A DNA stretch of 64,000 nt from the NCBI GenBank assembly GCA_009767595.1, contig VSDK01004333.1, positions 132,186 through 196,185 of the forward strand, given 5' to 3'. Positions 10,449-20,922 of this stretch are shown here, piece after piece. A program made the translations under genes and the position numbers. The DNA comes from Symbiodinium kawagutii (taxonomy: Eukaryota > Sar > Dinophyceae > Suessiales > Symbiodiniaceae). Positions within the stretch are counted from its first letter, which is position 1; each line of letters starts with the position of its first letter. The notes below the pieces were generated by a model. It saw only the letters and a list, made by a program, of their open reading frames with translations. It was not told where the DNA came from and made no database searches.

Positions 10449-13400
10449 GAGATTCGGAGGCGGGAAGTGGACTGAGTGCTTTGTGGGAAACAAACCATTT
10501 TTTCATCGTTTTTGGAAAGCCAGATAAACCAGCCATTGTTTGATAGGCAACTAAGTCGATACGCTTGGATCCAAAACCAGCACTTGGGTCCATGGGCAAT
10601 CCTTTCCTATACTTGCGCACGGCCTTGTTCTGGTACAACTGGTTCACGGTGACATTGTATAACTTAGTTTTGCTGGACATACGGTGGTTTCTTGAAATGG
10701 GGAACCCCAAACAATGGTTGGTTAATCCCTAAAAAATGGTTAATATAGGATGATTTGGGGATACCCTTATTTTGAGAAACACCCGTATACGAATCTTGTA
10801 CGAATTGATGCAGGCACACATCGGTAGATTCACATACAGGTTCGCAGTCCTTGCATACACATATATGCAGAGAATACGCAGCTATTCATTTTGAACTGTC
10901 ATCCACAATTGCAGACAAACTCGTTTGCAGTCTGTATATAGCTGTATATATATATATATATTTACTTTTATTTACAAATGTATAGTTACAAGTAACGGTT
11001 TACTTGTCAATTCATTTATACTTGTGGTCCAGGTACCTGCCGAACGCCTGTGCACGGCCACTTTGGCCGGACCCTGAGACTGCTGCAACTGCGGCGCCAG
11101 GGTCCCATCGTGGCATGGTGGAGTGGTAGAGCCAGCTAAGGTCATAACCTCCTTGAGTTGATGGTAATAAAACTATAAGCTATTTACCACCAACTAAAGG
11201 GGTTTATAAGATGGTTCTACCATGGATCTACCATAGATCTACCATGGATCTACCATGATCTATCATGAATCTACCATGGATCTACCATAACCACCAATAT
11301 CTAAGGTAAACTCCGGGTTGTTCATGCATATGGATCTACCATTACCCGGTGACTGCACACAAAATTTGGGGTGTTGATGCACGTAGTTTGAGAAAAATCA
11401 CTTGGGTGCGTTTCTGCAGTTTTCTCATCCAGCTTCTTGATGAGAGTTCACTTTGGCTTCTTCATTTGTTAGTTTACATAGATGTGCGAAGCAGAAACCC
11501 TTCGTAAGAGGGCTCACATCTAAAAATCATCACTTTTTTGGCTTTTTCATTTGAATACTTGTAGAGTCAAAATCCGTCTGATGTAGATATGTAAATCAAG
11601 ATCCCCCCCCAAGTTGCTGATGGTTTCCCTACTAAGAGCGGTCATCAACAGCCGGATGGTTTGTAGATAGCATCATGTTAACCAACCCACATCCAAAAAT
11701 CGTTTTGGAAAGGCAAGTGGTGATCCAAGCTGAGAGAACACGCAACTTGCTGCTCCGCGCGGCAGCGCTGCCGGTGGTGGTGAAATCTTGACCACCTCCT
11801 AGGGAGGTTTTAGTGAACAGACCTGAGTATATCATGATTATCAGTTTATCACTATGATCACTTTCAACTGATATACTCAAGTCTGTTGACTTTTAGTGAT
11901 ATCATGAATATTTCAGTCTCAACTGACCTTTTAGTTTTCAACATTGTCAGATATCAGATGCAGAACAGGGTACCTATGGATGAGCCATCCAGCTGGCCCC
12001 TGGTTTGGACACACCAAGTTTTACCCAATGTTGCTCATGCTGATTTAGCATTCCCAACATGTGTCCACAAGACCAATATTCATTCGGATGAGTTGTAACC
12101 ATCAACCAGAATGATGTAAGAATGAAATACTTAATTATTGACATGTGTTATACTCCAGATATTTTGAACCCGGAGGTTGGATACACTACCCCACAGGTCA
12201 TAAGTCAATATGTATTGGGAATTGCTCAGGATTAACCAATATTGGCCACTATGAACCATCATTATATGACGAGCCGCCCATGCTTCATTGGCTACCGGCG
12301 ATGACAACTCAGCGCGAGCCACTGCGCTGCGCTCAGATCATGAAAGATCTCCGGACCAAGCGGGAACACTCAGCACTGATCCGATCCTGCGATGCTGTGG
12401 CTTTGGAATGTAACCATCAGAAATAATTTCTAAACATGTTTGTTTATCTAAAATCTAAAAATGCTCTTATTCTGAAATAAATGCTACGTTTGTTTTCTTG
12501 TGCAACAGTGTTTGTTTTTCTATCTCTTGGTGAAAATGCCTTCTGAACATGTTTAGATAGATGGATAGATAGATAGAAAGATAGATAGATAGACAGATAG
12601 ATAGATAGACATGAATGTATGAGCAGCTTATTTCTACCTATACATACATTATGCACACACATCTGAAAGGTTTCAGAAATACAGCCTACATATGAATGCA
12701 ACTGAATGCAACATACAATTCAAACAGCCAAATAAAAAAACACATGTTAGTTCCATACATTTGGGGATTCGATCCATTTCAACATAGCAGATGGAAATTG
12801 TTGACACCGTTTCCAAAGGTTTTTTTTTCGATGTTGCTGCTGTGAACTTTACCGCAGTTGTTTTCTTTCTGAATCCATTCAAACAATCGTATGGCTATCA
12901 GTCAATAATAAGCATCAACAACAGGGGATAATAACAAATTGTAAAAGGAAATACAATGGTCAATGATACACAAGGGCCACGTGGCATGGACCCGCAGCAA
13001 TGTTATTATGAGTGAGTGTTTTTGCTGAATCATCACGGATCAGCAACTAACCTGATAGAATCCTACTATTACCAGATTTGATGATTTGATCACCATTGAT
13101 CAAGCAGCGTTTTCCATTAGTACCTATCGGCAGATCATTACCTAATCAATATGAAGAAAACCACAATCGATGTGCTTCACTCCTTAGTAATGTTGGATTC
13201 TGATTAGTGTAACCCCCCCTAATGAAAATAGGCATGAAACCAACAGGTAGATACGGATCATCAGAAACCAACATTAGTCTTACTATGGGTCAAAACCCTG
13301 TACCCCTGGTTCCCCTATCATTAGCCATTGGTTCCCTATAGTTTTGTTGGTTATTATCTCCCTTTATTGGTTGGTAAATATTGACCCATAGCCAGATCAC

Positions 13401-16400
13401 CACTTAAATCAATAGAAGGATAGCGCTCAATGACCTGGCACTGGCTTTTCGACATTGCAACGCATTTTCATTTTGGTCCATTTGCCAGCACCCTATAAGA
13501 TCCTATAGGTTGCTCGGTGGTTGGGTCCTACCCTCGCGGCTGGATGTTTTTTGCAGTCGATATAGGTTGATGTATGTTGATGTGTTTCTGATTTTTTGTG
13601 AGGAAGTGCTGGTAGGATCGCTGGCCGAATCCGCTGCGTACCGTGATGCTCTCCGCTGTTTGCTGGTGATTAACTCTCTGTGGGTTTTGATGCTTAGGTA
13701 CTGCAAGCAGACGGAGGCCTGTGTTCGAGACTTCGATCATTTTTGCGGGTGCCGTACCCCCGCCCTGCTGCGCGATTGACAACATGTTGGAGTTGGCGGC
13801 TTGTGCATGGCCATGACCCAGAGCTTGCTGGTTGGTTATCCTATCCATGGCGCCAGGGATGGTTGGAGATTCCATTCATGAGATTTCCACTGGTACAAAA
13901 TTCACACCAAGAGTTTCCCAAAGTTTTGAATCACGAATCCATGCTAGGAATGCCAGTGGTTGGGGATGGAAGTTAGCAACCATTGGTTGTGAAGGCTCAT
14001 GGTAACGTCAAACATCTGCGTTCAACGATCAATGCTACTAGTACGGCTACAACATGATTGTTGATTATTGTTTAATACTAATTGATTTGGCAGCTTGACA
14101 GTTGTCGTTCTCCATCAAGGCTGATTAAAGGCAGCTCAGGATGGTTAAGTCATGTTAAGTCATGATTCTTGCGTCCGAATCCTTTGATCACTATTGACCC
14201 GTGCCACAGCCAGCGCTTTTCATGGTGAGCTGGTGATAGCTTGTGATGGTCATGTGTGCTGATCAATAGAGATGTAACTACTGAATACTACTGAGGGATG
14301 GAAGAAGTCTGACCACCTAAGGCCATTTCGTTGAGATTCCGTGAGCCAACAACCTGAACTGATGATGTCTTCCATCGACTTTAGGAAGTTCATAGTGGAA
14401 CGTGCAGGGCCAAGATGAATTCGCTGCGGTGCGGAACATGGCTCCAGCTGTACAAAAGTCGTCTAATATTGACATGGTACTCAGGGTATGTCAGAGTACA
14501 ATGTCCAAGAGAAGCTTCAATGTCATAATATGAAATAACCTCGGATACCTTATTTAGAGGTCTTACTGCTCACTTTCCTCAAACAAATCACAACAAAACA
14601 AACATAATTCAGACCTATCTCGCATATGAGGCCACTGTAAAGTTTAGCGGCACTCTCACTCTCCAAGCTCTGAACTGATCGTTGTTCAAGGTAATGATAC
14701 ATTGATGCAGTTGGCTTTGCTCCAGCACCTATTTGCAAGCCCAAGATAAGAGCATTGTTGATATTCAAACATGAACAGACAAAATTTGTTTTTCTTGGCG
14801 TCTTAGTGTCAGTGGAGTCCGTTGCGCCGTTGCTGACCAGTCAGATATCTCATGGCTCCATAGATCAGACACTTCATTTTGCCCAGCTTTCAGCCACATT
14901 TGAACCGGACTGCCGGGCATTGAGCCGTGGCGTTTGTGTCGATTCCTCAGTGAAATGGTGTTTGCACAGGCGCTCGTGAAAATTTCATCATCATGATTGC
15001 CATTATTGCCATCCTTGTTGCTACCATGTTGGTTGCTGTTAATTAAGTTTACACACAGACATCAAAGTCATCATCAGTATCCTTGTGACGATGGTCATCA
15101 TCACCAGATCATCACCACGCTTTTCCCGGAATGCCCTGACCAATTCCAGCTCAGAGCTGGAAACATGAAACCATCGACCAATCTCCTTCTTCGTGGGCCC
15201 AGCCGATGATCCTCAAAGATTTCAATGGATGGTGGTGTCTCAGAATAGTCTTGCCTCGAACATGGATGCTTTATTACTTTACATGGTCAATATTTGGCTG
15301 GATACTATGAATGGTTAGTGGATGAGAACTGGGGGTACCCTAATCTTGAGATCTTTCGGTTTCATGGCTAGCTGCTCATCGGGGTCCTCCAGGACTTCAG
15401 AGATATGGGTGGTTTCATCCCTGGCTCCCCTCGACCACCCTGTAGTTCCACTTGGCTCCCGCCAGGGGTATCCCTAAATACCTTGAAAGGGGGAGCTAAG
15501 GAGCTACCAGGAGTATCCTAACCAAATCGTAGTTGATATCTCTTGTCTCTTTGCCAAAGCCACACCATTGCTGAGAAATAGCCGTTCTTATTTACAATCA
15601 ATGAGGCACATCTTCAATTCCATTCATGAACTAATGAGTTTGGATGACTAATATTGGTTTTTATTCATCACAAATAGTTTGTTTGATGTAATAATGAATG
15701 GCCCCCCCCCGCAAAACAAACATAACAATCATCACCCATGAAAATGCGATATAATCAATGATAATCATTCATCCCTTCTATTTTGTGCACGTTTCGTGGT
15801 GATTCTCGCTGCACCGCGGCTGCTCATGTGTCATGGCCTCAGGCTCATGTCGCGCCGCGAAGAAGTTTGGGAACGAAAGCGTCAAGCCTTTCTGGCAAGG
15901 CGCGATGTACCCTACTTTTAACTTATAACCTCCAGGAAAACAACATAGACCCTACCAGAAGGTTGTCCCAATAGGAAACTAATCTTCTAACCCCTATTTG
16001 GTCTATGTTGGTCTCCGGGAGTGTAACCTAAATGAACTAACTGCGGGGCGCCACTCTGTTCAGCTGTGAGTTTCATGGCGGTTCCTTTCAAGGCCCGCAG
16101 GATTTTTCGCTCGGGAATGACGATGGTCCATACTTCATCAGGAAATCAGGATGAGCAGGTGTCCAGTGGTGAACCACCCCGTGCTCTTTTTGCTCTTTCT
16201 TGTGGCACTTCTGAGATTAAATGTATCATTCTTATCATATCATCTGTAGGCTCAACCATCCAAAACTGGGTGGTTGGGCAATTGGAGGACTCCGAATATC
16301 TTGTGATTACGCCACTGCGCTGTGACCAAGTCGTCAACAGTCCTGGTCTGATGTCAAAGAAGCTTAGATAGTCCATCGGAATGCTGTGGCTATGGGTCAA

Positions 16401-18126
16401 AACCCCGTGCCCCTGGTTCTCCATCATTAACCATTGTTTTCCTTGTGACTGTTGGTTAGAACCCCCTACTATTGGTTGGTTAATATTGATCCATGGCCCT
16501 GTATTGCCAGCATTTGCTAATTCACATTGTGCAGACAGGTACATGTGAGAGAGAGAAAGAGAGAGTAGCAAAGTACCCGCTTTCTTTTAGGAATATATTA
16601 TGGGCAAGTGTTCGGGTGGAACTGACTTTTGTTGGAACAATCACAAGAAATATTGAGTGCAGAATGGGGTAGGAGCATGTGGAATGCAACAAACAAAGTT
16701 GCGGCGTTAGAGTACTAGGTCAACACCTCAAACATGTGCCACATGAATCAGAGGAATCATGCAATTCACGTTCCTATTTAGCTACACATAGAATACATGA
16801 TGGTCATTATGATACAGATCAGTTGTGTAGGCACACACCATTTGCGTTTCACATTTAGACCCGCATAGAATACACTCACTCATTCACTCAAAACTAATGC
16901 TCCATTATTTCTCTTCATGCCTAGTATGCCAGCTCTAGGCAGAACGGAGACGCCGCTAGTGCGGTGAGCAGAAACAGCCACTGGGACTTCATGATGTGAG
17001 CCGATATGCGTGGTAAGGCTAGTGTGGATCCCACAAATGTGATAGACAAATCACATCTAGATGTATGTTTGTATATGCATATGCATCTATGCACACATTG
17101 TTGTGTGTGTGTTTTTATTTATATGCAGTTCTGTGTCTATATATATAGGCACCATGTTAAAGACTCATTTCCGATTGCTACTTAAGAAACCATCGCCATC
17201 AACAGTCTGGGGCAAGATCAATACTTGCCGGTCATACAGAGGTATGAATTGCAGTATCAATACCCACACATATGGATGCATCTATACGTATAATATAATT
17301 AACATAGATGTTTTCCATATTAGGTTTGCAAGACACATTGACAACATCTCGGTGAGCTGGCAATTCTGTTGAATTTGACCGTAGTGGACGGACATCATTA
17401 AACGTTTAAACGTATCACAATGAGCATTACTGTACATTGGTTCAGTGTCCAAGCCGAGATAGGTGAGATTCTGAATACGTGTCATCTGCAAGGCCACCGT
17501 GGTGACCTCTAGCCGCTGCAAGTATCCATGGAGCTATCGGTTTGTCATAATGGATACTTGCAGCGTCTCTGTCCTTGGATAAACCTTGTACCCTAGTTTT
17601 ATGTACTGTACTAGCATTATGCAAGTCTCTGTCCTTGTACCCTAGTTTTGCCTCGCAATGACATGCGCTGCTTCTTGCACATAAGTGTATGATGTTGTTG
17701 GCCTACTGGATCCGGGGTTTGCCATCCATGGTGATACCATCCTGTTGATGGATCAAGAAACAAATCGGACAGATGAAATTCGAGCAAGGCTCGAACTCAG
17801 TTCACCCCATAAAACAATCTACAGGAAGAGAGGTTTTGTACCAAATTCCATCCGAACCAAGGGTATTTGATGGATTTGGGGTGTATGATATTGGGGAGAA
17901 CTTGATCTTCAGCGTCAGCATGAGTGAAAGTGAATGAGCAATCAGGCTAATCCAATCGTGTAATGATGAAAGAGTTTAGTTGGTGGACTTGTCAACCATA
18001 CCTGAGGCCAATTGCAACGAGCCGGATATACTCCCTTGGTATGGCATATTTAAGCGCATACGACATAGAAATGACCCATCTCTGACAACCGAGGCGGTGT
18101 CTCGCGAGTGCGCGGTCCCGGTGCAG
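10421..18126 (+). CDS. Putative DHHC-like cysteine-rich protein gene (multi-exon, partial)
   Basis: Seven small exons (10421, 11033, 11713, 12313, 13698, 14408, 15843) join in compatible phases, and an eighth at 18094 can follow. Across the 12313/13698 junction the peptide runs KDLRTK|YCKQTEACVRDFDHFC. Its Leu-Arg-x-Lys-[His]-Cys ... Cys-Val-x-x-Phe-Asp-His-x-Cys spacing is that of the cysteine-rich core of DHHC S-acyltransferases. DHFC replaces DHHC, one His is Tyr and some zinc-binding Cys are missing. No flanking transmembrane helices were found, so enzyme activity is doubtful. It may be a divergent or degenerate family member, or a chance resemblance. Exons are GC-rich and introns are full of families B, C and D. 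Whether the gene continues to the terminal exons at 18987-23245 is unproven. Confidence 0.4.
10683..10793 (+). mobile_element. Family B MITE-like element
   Basis: GGTGGTTTCTTGAAATGGGG at the left and CTTATTTTGAGAAACACC at the right, with internal AATGGTTGGTTAATCCC and GGATGATTTGGGG. Confidence 0.75.
11033..11093 (+). CDS. Candidate exon of DHHC-like chain
   Basis: GTCCAG|GT acceptor. The best frame by third-position G/C reads TCRTPVHGHFGRTLRLLQL, ending with CG at a GC donor (CTGCG|GCGCCAG). The two leftover bases complete an Arg with the first base of the exon at 11713. A longer version ending at AGTG|GTAGAG (11125) is also possible. Confidence 0.4.
11213..11292. repeat. GGATCTACCAT tandem repeat
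   Basis: Six or so imperfect copies of ATGGATCTACC with variants AGATCTACC and TGAATCTACC. Similar words recur near 22740-22790. Confidence 0.8.
11713..11773 (+). CDS. Candidate exon of DHHC-like chain
   Basis: AAAG|G acceptor and GT donor CCG|GTGGTG enclose QVVIQAERTRNLLLRAAALP, an amphipathic, Arg/Leu-rich segment. It starts with one completing base and ends in phase 0, matching the phase-0 start of the next exon at 12313. Confidence 0.45.
11816..11887. repeat. Imperfect palindrome
   Basis: AACAGACCTGAGTATATCA and TGATATACTCAAGTCTGTT are inverted around a short AT-rich loop. It could form a hairpin and may be a small inverted-repeat element. Confidence 0.7.
12313..12359 (+). CDS. Candidate exon, first half of DHHC-like cysteine-rich core
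   Basis: CTCAG| acceptor. The frame reads REPLRCAQIMKDLRT plus AA before a GC donor (CCAA|GCGGGA). AA plus the G opening the next exon gives Lys, and KDLRTK then continues as YCKQTEACV. The Cys of RCAQ may be a zinc ligand. The acceptor is AG|C rather than AG|G, which lowers confidence. Confidence 0.45.
12550..12612. repeat. GATA microsatellite
   Basis: A run of GATA units with a few GACA and GAAA variants. Confidence 0.9.
13188..13276 (+). mobile_element. Family C MITE-like element, copy 2
   Basis: TAATGTTGGATTCTGATTAG at the left and ATCAGAAACCAACATTA at the right, with internal GTAACCCCCCCTAATG and GAAACCAACAGGTAG. A family A element begins six bases downstream. Confidence 0.8.
13283..13393 (-). 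mobile_element. Family A MITE-like element
   Basis: CTATGGGTCAAAACCCTGTA ... GACCCATAGCC. Minus orientation by block order. It sits almost flush against the family C copy. Confidence 0.8.
13698..13748 (+). CDS. Candidate exon, DHHC-like core (CVRDFDHFC)
   Basis: CTTAG|G acceptor. The frame reads YCKQTEACVRDFDHFC plus GG before a GT donor (CGG|GTGCCG). CV-x-x-FDH-x-C is the most diagnostic block of the DHHC cysteine-rich domain, where the catalytic Cys is the last residue. DHYC-type variants are known in some families, and DHFC would be a further variant. No TM helix is coded in this exon. Confidence 0.5.
14408..14449 (+). CDS. Candidate exon of DHHC-like chain
   Basis: GTGCAG|G acceptor and GT donor CT|GTACAA, reading AKMNSLRCGTWLQ plus CT. 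Phases fit both the preceding exon (GG+G) and the next (CT+G). The peptide does not match the usual N-N-x-x-G motif after DHHC well, so the placement is tentative. Confidence 0.3.
14450..15842. other. Stretch without a supported gene
   Basis: Contains a diverged family B copy (about 15229-15358) and family J copy 2 (15421-15532). Short Cys-containing frames near 14880-14960 could hide an exon but lack clear splice sites. Confidence 0.4.
15843..15906 (+). CDS. Candidate exon, basic/acidic helical segment
   Basis: CTCAG|G acceptor and GT donor GAT|GTACCC. The frame reads LMSRREEVWERKRQAFLARR then D, highly charged and helix-like. It starts with one completing base and ends in phase 0. The open frame extends upstream into a hydrophobic stretch (VVILAAPRLLM) but no acceptor is seen there. 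Confidence 0.45.
15930..16013. repeat. Imperfect palindrome
   Basis: CCAGGAAAACAACATAGACC is mirrored by GGTCTATGTTGGTCTCCGG about 60 bp downstream. Probably a small inverted-repeat element. Confidence 0.55.
16389..16498 (-). mobile_element. Family A MITE-like element
   Basis: GCTATGGGTCAAAACCCCGT ... TATTGATCCATGGCC, flanked by near-identical CTGTG/CTGTA, consistent with a 5-bp target duplication. Confidence 0.75.
18094..18126 (+). CDS. Candidate short exon
   Basis: CCGAG|GCG acceptor and GC donor CAG|GCATGA, phase 0 at both ends, reading AVSRECAVPVQ. It resembles in form the E/Q-ending phase-0 mini-exons of the 3' third of the window. It could follow the exon at 15843. Confidence 0.35.
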
Positions 18127-18210
18127 GCATGACCTCGCTGCGAGTTCGGCTTCAGCAGCAAGCAAAAGACGACAGTTGGCAACGTGAGCAGGAGATGGTG
18201 ATAACAGCCA

Positions 18211-18312
18211 CTGCTGATTAGTGTTTCTATTTCTTTATTTTCCTTATTAGTAATTGTTATCAAATGGTTCATTGACTTCTATTTGTCATAGGGTGGTTCA
18301 AGCACCGACCAG
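18211..18312 (+). mobile_element. Family D element, diverged
   Basis: CTGCTGATTAGTGTTTC ... GGTTCAAGCACCGACCAG, with TTTATTTTCCTTATTAG in the middle. Confidence 0.55.
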
Positions 18313-18502
18313 ACTATTGAAAGGGGTTTATAAATGTTTATGATTAAGTTCCACCGTGAGCTGCAACTGGTTGGAGTGGGGGCAGTTGGGGTTGCCATTG
18401 GGGATGGTCTCCCAGTTGGGTTTTGTGCAGCTGCCCCCAGATCAGAGATCATCACTGGTGAGACTGTAAAGTTGTCAATGATGTTGCGTTGTACTTTATA
18501 TG

Positions 18503-18601
18503 GTGGTTTCTCAGAATAGGGAGCCCAAAAAATGGTTGGTTTATTACTATAAATGACTATAAATGGATGATTTGGGGGTACCCCTATTTTGAGAAACACC
18601 C
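18503..18601 (+). mobile_element. Family B MITE-like element
   Basis: GTGGTTTCTCAGAATAGGG ... CCCCTATTTTGAGAAACACC, with GGTTGGTTTATTACTATAAA inside. Flanks are ATATG and ATATA. Confidence 0.8.
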
Positions 18602-18986
18602 ATATATTGATGCTCGAAGAGCCATTGATGCCAACAACATGGTTGACCTGACACAAATTGTTTTGCTGATGCTGTTGAAGCTCAAGGGGAGATGAAGAAA
18701 CAGGGATTCTTGTGACTTCGAGAATCCAGTGCAGACAGCTCGAAGAGTCACAAGGAACATTGGCAAGGTCAAGGAACAATTCTGAAGCAGGGAATGCAAC
18801 AAGAAGGTTTCCTACTCATCGTGAAAACTAGATCATCAACCATGCATCCTTCCGCAAAACCATTGTGAACCTATGATTGAACATCATGAAGATTCATAAA
18901 GCACATCCTCACCCAGGGCCCAACATATCCAACCTTCACTAAGCAGAATTACGGTCCCCATCATCATGCTCAACCCGGGCTGGCAG

Positions 18987-19024
18987 GAGCCGAAAACCGA
19001 GCCTCGTCGCCTTTGTCACGGCTG
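18987..19024 (+). CDS. Candidate exon of a gene ending at 23245
   Basis: GGCAG|GA acceptor and GT donor CTG|GTGGGG, reading AENRASSPLSRL and ending in phase 0, which fits the phase-0 start of the exon at 20880. Other frames of the same island are open, so the frame rests on phase. Confidence 0.35.
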
Positions 19025-19067
19025 GTGGGGATGCTCAGCTGGTGTGGCAGCTGGCAGTGGGGTGGTT

Positions 19068-19145
19068 GAAATTGAGCATTTATCATTCATTATCATCAAT
19101 TCATGGTAAAAATCCATAAGTAATAAATGATAAATGCTCAATTTC
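19068..19145. repeat. Palindromic element
   Basis: GAAATTGAGCATTTATCATT is mirrored by AATGATAAATGCTCAATTTC. The arms are essentially perfect around a ~35-bp loop. Confidence 0.8.
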
Positions 19146-19216
19146 AATGTTACCAAAATGATTCCATGTTACCAAGATAGATGATAATGCTCATGGTAAT
19201 TGAGTGAATAACTAAT

Positions 19217-19289
19217 TTTCATGACCCCGTGATGAACTTAAGAAGATTGGTTGATCCTCATTCATTGAGTTCATCATGGGGTCATGAAA
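19217..19289. repeat. Palindromic element
   Basis: TTTCATGACCCCGTGATGAA and TTCATCATGGGGTCATGAAA are inverted with one mismatch, only ~70 bp from the previous palindrome. Confidence 0.8.
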
Positions 19290-19664
19290 CATAGGTTCAT
19301 TCATCATTTCATAATCCACATGGTTAGGTTGAGCAAGCAATCATGAGTATTATTGCAAATCATCAAGAGAACCATCATTGACCATTCAGCATCATCGTCA
19401 TGAACAAGAGAGATGAGAGTGGAAGATAGATTTGTTCTACAACTTGGATCATTTCCTTTTCAGGATCAGACAGAGGTGCTAGGGGGCAATGATTTGCGCC
19501 CACCATCCAGCCCTAGGAGCGTCTTGGAGATAAGCAGATCAATTATGGTAGATCCTCACAGTGATCAACACAGCTGGTCGCTGTGGGCACTATCGATGGT
19601 GAGCCACAGCTATGCTGGGGATCAACAGTAGGAAAGCCAACATGGAAAAAAACAAACTATGAAA

Positions 19665-19675
<11 letters not shown>

Positions 19676-19698
<23 letters not shown>
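19676..19698. repeat. (TTGA/GATT)n microsatellite
   Basis: Perfect GATT tetranucleotide run. Confidence 0.85.
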
Positions 19699-19699
<1 letters not shown>

Positions 19700-19784
19700 G
19701 GTGCGGAGCAATTCTCCACTTGCTGCGTCTATTTAGGGCAGTGCCTTGGGTGGACATTCTGTGGCCGGGATGATAGAGGAGAGA

Positions 19785-19840
19785 TGCTGCTGCTGCTGCC
19801 TGTGCTGCCTGCTGNNNNNNNNNNNGGCTGTTGCTGCTGC

Positions 19841-19873
<33 letters not shown>

Positions 19874-19874
19874 C
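19785..19874. repeat. (CTG)n/(TTG)n microsatellite with assembly gap
   Basis: CTG and TTG triplets interrupted by 11 N at 19815-19825. The repeat probably caused the assembly gap, so its true length is unknown. Confidence 0.95.
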
Positions 19875-20879
19875 CTTGATGTCCTTGTCTCCAAAAGCCA
19901 TCAGAATTCTTGTACCATCCAAAGTCATGTTCGGATCATTCGTACGCTGAAACGCGGTATGAAGTCTTTTCGATTGATTGCTGCAAATGTTTGCCGTGGC
20001 CACTACTCAGCACCAGCCCAGTGGTCATTCAACAGCTTTCCACTGTAATTTAATCAAGGATGACAACAATCAACGGTACTGGGAGTCGGCCCTGAAGAAC
20101 CCTAGATCAGCATGGCCTCAGTCTATAGAAATCACCGTATCCTATAGGTAGAGCACCAAGCAAGAACTTGTGGATTGCTTAGTTTGTCAGAATCTAATCC
20201 CTGCACGTGATCATAGCTAAACCCCACTATGCTTTGTAAATGTGTGAATTCTGGTGCCAATCACTGGGCGGAATCCCACATGACTATTTTTATCACGACC
20301 CAATTATGTCGCGTGCAGACTGGCGTCGCGCAGCCTACAGGACCACTCATGGTCATCGTGTTGCATTGAGGGCATAGCATTTGGCTCCCATCTATTCAAC
20401 CAATACTTCACTCCGCTTGGATGGTTGGTTACCGTGATTGACATCCTTCACGGGTTTTGAGCGGATCAAAATTACCAAACGGCATTTGGGCAACGTCAGA
20501 AGAACATGAAGCTCGTGTAGCTGATTAAGATACCAACATGTAGGCAGTCATGGTCATGTTCAGTTCTGTGGGTATTCAAGCCTGAAAATGTTCCGGTTTT
20601 GTCAGGGACATACCCAAAACGCACTGCCAAGATCATCGAACAGCCAGGTTGTGAGCATCAGAAGCAGCTTCACCATTCCGTAGGCAACTGGAATGATCAT
20701 TACCAATAATCATTTTAAATCATTTGAATGGTTATTAATACCTTTAATAACCATTAAATAATCATTAAATTAACATTAAAATCTTATTTGTGACCAATAT
20801 TAACCACTGGAACGTTCACTGGTGCGAACTGACGGGTTCTGACCCCACATGACATGACGAACTGGAGCCACACCGCGAG

Positions 20880-20922
20880 GTGGACGAGGGTTTTCCTGTC
20901 TCGGCACTTCCGGAAACCCAAG
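20880..20922 (+). CDS. Candidate exon of a gene ending at 23245
   Basis: GCGAG|GTG acceptor and GA donor CAAG|GAACTG. The frame VDEGFPVSALPETQ plus G fits the two bases opening the exon at 21696 (G+GC gives Gly). A competing frame (WTRVFLSRHFRKPK) is open but phase-incompatible. Confidence 0.4.

Noticed and set aside
18279..18779. 166-codon minus-strand open frame
   Set aside because: It runs through a family B element and simple repeats; the peptide is the translation of the element (e.g. PPNHPFIVIYSNKPTIF).
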